Assembly: GCA_004554395.1 (NCBI GenBank)
Contig: SFMP01000152.1
Location: forward strand, 1-9,982
Source: Myxococcales bacterium
Lineage (GTDB): Bacteria > Myxococcota_A > Bradymonadia > UBA4248
Length of the DNA stretch: 9,982 nucleotides
Reading direction: 5' to 3'
Below the pieces are notes generated by a model. It saw only the letters and a program-made list of their open reading frames with translations. It ran no database searches and was not told the DNA's origin. The translations under genes were made by a program, and so were the position numbers. Positions 8,401-9,982 of the stretch are shown here, in pieces (the stretch's first letter is position 1; every line of letters starts with the position of its first letter).

Positions 8401-9029
8401 AGCGCAAATCGTATTGCGGCAACGGCAAAGTCGAAACAGGCGAAGGTTGCGATGAAGGGCAAGAGACCGATTGGTGCAAAAACTGCAAAATCGTCACGTG
8501 TGGCAATGGCAAACTCGACGATCACGAAGCTTGCGACGTCGTCGATGGAAAAACCGTCTTCCGCGACAAAACCGAAGAAGAATCGAAAATCTTGACTTGT
8601 AACATGTGTCGCATCGTCGGCTGCGGCGATGGCATCGTCGACGCGGGCGAAGAATGCGACGATGGCAATGGTATCGATAACGACGGTTGTACAAATGCTT
8701 GCACGCGCCCCAAATGCGGCGACAGCATCGTTCAAACATTTTTGGGCGAGGTGTGCGACGATGGCATCAACGATGGCACATATGGCCACTGCGGATTCGG
8801 TTGCACCTATTGGGCTCCGCGCTGCGGCGATGGCGTCGTCGATAAACTCAACGGCGAGGCGTGCGACGATGGTCTCAACGACGGATCGTACGGTTCATGC
8901 ACCAACGATTGCCAATTCGCTCCGCGTTGCGGCGATGGCATCGTCCAAGAAGGCTACGAAGAGTGCGATGAGGGCGAAAACAATGGAAAAGGCACGTGTA
9001 GTGCCAATTGCCGAGTCGTCGTCAATTGA
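5490..9029 (+). CDS. Giant cysteine-rich surface lipoprotein with DUF4215 repeats and a fibro-slime domain, 1179 aa
   Basis: A lipoprotein signal peptide (MERRWW, hydrophobic core, lipobox IAGC) predicts lipid attachment at C20, so the mature ~1160 residues are exported and membrane-anchored, probably outward-facing. Residues about 36-150 hold four small C-x5-C-x4-C-x4-C modules (e.g. CVDDSECASGKCVAGVC), resembling those annotated as Dickkopf-N-like in related bacteria. Residues 154 to ~645 hold eleven DUF4215 / Myxococcus cysteine-rich repeats (CGDGxVxxGExCDDGNxxxGDGCSxxC). Residues about 650-932 form a fibro-slime/PA14-like domain with DGDDDVWVFFN (858-868), DIGGIH (874-879) and FHAER near its end. 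Seven further DUF4215 repeats run from 940 to the C terminus. I count about 113 cysteines, so the protein should be heavily disulfide-bonded. PA14-like domains often bind glycans, suggesting adhesion or a substrate/matrix role; this is inference. There is no C-terminal MYXO-CTERM-like anchor. It stands alone between repeat-rich gaps. Domain identity is sure, function is not. Confidence 0.93.
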   Translation: MERRWWGAVLIACAFAIAGCSDDSTVAGSEPKDVGSPCVDDSECASGKCVAGVCEVEDNIGEKLADGAPCSANAQCASGVCADGTCGAKPPKVVGDGSIGAVCEKDDDCNSKKCRDEICYASKIDPGKLGDPCGSSPDCASQLCYNGKCVTSICGNGEIEEGEACDDGNAVSGDGCSADCKTIEEGYTCPAPGYDCIHKSCGNGEVEEGEACDDGIFNDDYGFGKCSKACKTAHYCGDGLLDKVDRDSGEQCDNGQDNKSRDTAEYDVCTIDCKRVNYCGDGTVNGDEVCDDGNDEDGDGCSSKCKIEIGWNCRKGSDGKSICTEIACGNGKVEPDLGESCDDGNRNSGDGCSANCHSESGWDCTKTDDSGKSICTKTCSNGKIEPEFGEACDDGNSTDDDGCSSSCKVEAGYQCVVPNGATASVCYARICGDGIVAGDESCDDGNTTDGDGCSSKCKRESGYHCPVTGGACEKDVCGDGIVTGDESCDEGNATTTDGCVNCQIQPGWECLTPGAPCTQTAVCSDGKLQGIEECDEGEKNKTAGCVNCVITNGWRCPKAGEACVQGKCGDGIVDKGESCDDGNDIAGDGCSPDCKIEPIFECKGVTCRPICGDGLTLTEAGEECDDGNNIAGDGCSPDCKVEKGYTCKAPGPTQDFPPYIDLPITYRDFLRYSDDSGYERYVSPTIQTAYVTQDLYASLPDSCKGTKNGYRTDYPLVVGRPSPDFRSYCPASNCEGAVKDDLDIDGKPALNSPDKIKKAPSGSEGITCKKLYTCPEVFKWWYKDVPGLNKRYESTLRLNHKGAGTYQFSSDSFLPLKGIKDVDGGVGFTQILAENYGEFTSEFHTYFKYKGGETLTFDGDDDVWVFFNRKLAVDIGGIHPKWEKSITLDANTAKTKFGMYPGGIYPLDMFHAERCLGGSSFKLTLTGFVQMGKSTCSTACGDGIVAGAEECDIEGHVDDEVARKAGCVNCERKSYCGNGKVETGEGCDEGQETDWCKNCKIVTCGNGKLDDHEACDVVDGKTVFRDKTEEESKILTCNMCRIVGCGDGIVDAGEECDDGNGIDNDGCTNACTRPKCGDSIVQTFLGEVCDDGINDGTYGHCGFGCTYWAPRCGDGVVDKLNGEACDDGLNDGSYGSCTNDCQFAPRCGDGIVQEGYEECDEGENNGKGTCSANCRVVVN
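5949..7430 (+). repeat. Eleven DUF4215-encoding repeats before the fibro-slime domain
   Basis: Each unit encodes roughly 30-50 residues beginning CGDG/CGNG/CSNG and containing ECDDGN-like and GDGC-like motifs. Eight of the eleven carry two extra cysteines after the core, in the form G(Y/W)xC...C. Units 2 and 3 have only the four-cysteine core, and unit 11 has five cysteines before it runs into the fibro-slime domain. DNA identity persists in places: 26 bp at 6381-6406 recur at 6837-6862 in the same frame, and units 10 and 11 are nearly the same over NIAGDGCSPDCK. This points to expansion by in-frame duplication. Confidence 0.85.
8307..9026 (+). repeat. Seven DUF4215-encoding repeats after the fibro-slime domain
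   Basis: These units have the four-cysteine core only and lack the G(Y/W)xC...C extension of most upstream units. Units 16 and 17 are close relatives of each other (DDGINDGTYG and DDGLNDGSYG, both ending ...APRCGDG or similar). Unit 14 is divergent: its CDDGN motif is replaced by CDVVDG with an insert. The final unit ends six residues from the protein's C terminus, so the repeats form the tip or base of the molecule. Confidence 0.8.
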
Positions 9030-9051
9030 TGTTTGAATCGATGACATGTGT

Positions 9052-9079
9052 GCTATTGCCCCCGCATGAGGGCAATAGC
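9052..9079. repeat. 10-bp-stem hairpin after the lipoprotein gene, same arm as the 5.0-5.2 kb repeats
   Basis: GCTATTGCCC (9052-9061) pairs perfectly with GGGCAATAGC (9070-9079) around an 8-nt loop. It is 22 bp after the stop at 9029, where a terminator is expected, but no T tract follows on either strand. A second hairpin, GCGATAT-CGAT-ATATCGC, overlaps and follows it (9078-9095). The arm GCTATTGCCC is also present at 5058-5067 and 5172-5181. It could end or stabilise the transcript, or be a member of a dispersed repeat family. Confidence 0.6.
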
Positions 9080-9178
9080 GATATCGATATATCGCCACAC
9101 TAAGCGCGGGCGATATGCTCTCGATATATCATTGCCAACAGCAGTGGGGCTAGGGGGCCCAAAGCCAATCGCCAGTTG

Positions 9179-9208
9179 TTCGACCAATTTGTCGGTCGAA
9201 TGTAAAAT
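9179..9208 (+). promoter_or_regulatory. Possible promoter with a 7-bp inverted-repeat operator
   Basis: TTCGACC (9179-9185) and GGTCGAA (9194-9200) form a perfect inverted repeat with an 8-nt spacer, the size of a dimeric repressor site. A weak promoter reading overlaps it: TTCGAC (9179-9184), 18 nt, then TAAAAT (9203-9208). Transcription from there would leave a leader of about 90 nt before the lipoprotein start at 9307. The promoter boxes are weak and the regulator is unknown. Confidence 0.3.
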
Positions 9209-9296
9209 GATGGCACGAGATATTGAAATTTCCCATCGATGAGATAACCAAATCATGGGAATGGGTGTGTTTTGCACGCGAGTTGTGTGCTTTGTC

Positions 9297-9302
9297 AGGA
9301 GG
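9297..9302 (+). promoter_or_regulatory. Ribosome binding site of the downstream lipoprotein
   Basis: AGGAGG lies 4 nt before the ATG at 9307, slightly tight but a full consensus match. It supports the start of a gene that runs off the window. Confidence 0.8.
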
Positions 9303-9306
9303 TCAA

Positions 9307-9982
9307 ATGAAAAGATTTAAATACAATAACGCGATACATAAGATCGCACTGAGCGCTATCGTCGCCAGCTTCGCTGGCGTCGTCGCCTGCGACGATGTGT
9401 ATTGGGATCGCGAAGCCTACGACGGGTTTATCGATACTTTCGGTGTCAAACATCCGTCGCAATTCGATTTGAACAACAACTTCTGTGCCTATATCGCACG
9501 GGAATCGATGGGGATTGAAAAGTTAAACGGCTCGAACTGGCAAAATGCTATCGCCGAATACCACACACAACATCCAAATGATCCTATAGCGCCCGAATGC
9601 CTCGCGCAAGGCGATTCAAACATTGCAGCATCGGCCCCCGATGAAAACGGCGATTCAACCGATACGCAACCTAGCAACAGCTCCGAAAACCTCGCTTTGT
9701 ATAAAGACACCGACTTCCTCAAATGCCTCCGAGCTCAGATCGAAATCATTCAAAGCCGATGCGATGCCGTTTCGGTGAGCAAGACTGGCGATGAAAATGA
9801 AGGTCGGATGTATATACAAGTTGCCGAAGATATCACCAGCAAAGCGCAACTCGACGCTACCATTTTTGCTTGTGCGCAGAACGATAAAAACAAAGACAAA
9901 AATGTTTGTTCTGACACGGCAACGACACAAGAACATCGCAATATTTTAAACTATCGCCAGTGTCCAAATGGTTATAGTTTAG
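9307..9982 (+). CDS. Putative lipoprotein of unknown function, N-terminal part (open at window end)
   Basis: The frame is open from 9307 to the last base (225 codons, no stop), so the gene is cut by the window edge. It begins with a lipoprotein signal peptide: basic MKRFKY..., a hydrophobic stretch from about I13, and lipobox VVAC with the lipid cysteine at C28 followed by two aspartates. After it come an aromatic/acidic segment (VYWDREAYDGF) and seven cysteines (C60, C98, C140, C152, C189, C201, C219). A Ser/Asn/Asp/Pro-rich probable linker (about 100-130) separates two cysteine-bearing parts. I do not recognise the fold. It shares none of the DUF4215 motifs of its neighbour. The gap of 277 bp and a possible promoter of its own argue against tight co-transcription. 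The codon choice resembles the neighbouring genes, with rather more A/T. A secreted, disulfide-bonded envelope protein is as far as the sequence goes. Confidence 0.8.
   Translation, partial: MKRFKYNNAIHKIALSAIVASFAGVVACDDVYWDREAYDGFIDTFGVKHPSQFDLNNNFCAYIARESMGIEKLNGSNWQNAIAEYHTQHPNDPIAPECLAQGDSNIAASAPDENGDSTDTQPSNSSENLALYKDTDFLKCLRAQIEIIQSRCDAVSVSKTGDENEGRMYIQVAEDITSKAQLDATIFACAQNDKNKDKNVCSDTATTQEHRNILNYRQCPNGYSL

Noticed and set aside
5949..9026. Tandem repeats as a phase-variable simple-sequence tract
   Set aside because: Units are 90-150 bp, diverged and coding for conserved domains; there are no homopolymer or short-unit tracts that would slip.
9230..9261. TTCCCAT/ATGGGAA inverted repeat as a riboswitch or leader hairpin
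   Set aside because: Only 7 bp with an 18-nt loop and no recognisable riboswitch core; easily expected by chance.

Overview
The window suggests an anaerobic or facultatively anaerobic Myxococcota-like (former deltaproteobacterial) genome. Three things point that way. The first is a giant lipoprotein built from DUF4215 / 'Myxococcus cysteine-rich' repeats around a fibro-slime (PA14-like) domain. The second is a very large BadF/BadG/BcrA/BcrD-type iron-sulfur activase fusion, a family typical of anaerobes. The third is the tail of an Rpn-type (PD-(D/E)XK) recombination-promoting nuclease. The taxonomic call is inference from gene content; there is no rRNA gene or phylogenetic marker here.

Layout, all genes on the + strand. 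Positions 1-119 are the C-terminal end of an Rpn-like nuclease, closed by a clear intrinsic terminator at 179-206. Positions 207-604 are a GC-rich gap with many small hairpins. Positions 605-4999 encode a 1464-residue acyl-CoA dehydratase activase fusion: two activase modules, a DUF2229-type segment and an HgdB-like region. Positions 5000-5489 are a second repetitive gap: an 86-bp perfect direct repeat with a 114-bp period, five short hairpins of the ...GCCC-TTT-GGGC... type, and two terminator-like structures. Positions 5490-9029 encode a 1179-residue lipoprotein with about 110 cysteines. Positions 9030-9306 are a gap with a 10-bp-stem hairpin sharing its arm sequence with the 5.0-5.2 kb repeats, and a 7-bp inverted repeat over a weak promoter candidate. 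From 9307 to the window end runs the start of a second, unrecognised lipoprotein that is still open at the edge.

The genes do not form one obvious operon: each gap is 277-490 bp and carries hairpins or terminators. The activase is likely a cytoplasmic ATP-driven low-potential electron-transfer protein with no substrate-specific partner visible. The two lipoproteins are cell-envelope or surface proteins. The most unusual aspect is the family of short-loop hairpin repeats that fills the spaces between genes, with a similar hairpin inside the signal-peptide codons of the last gene. I found no CRISPR array, tRNA, rRNA, or complete mobile element, and no defence or biosynthetic system that I can support.
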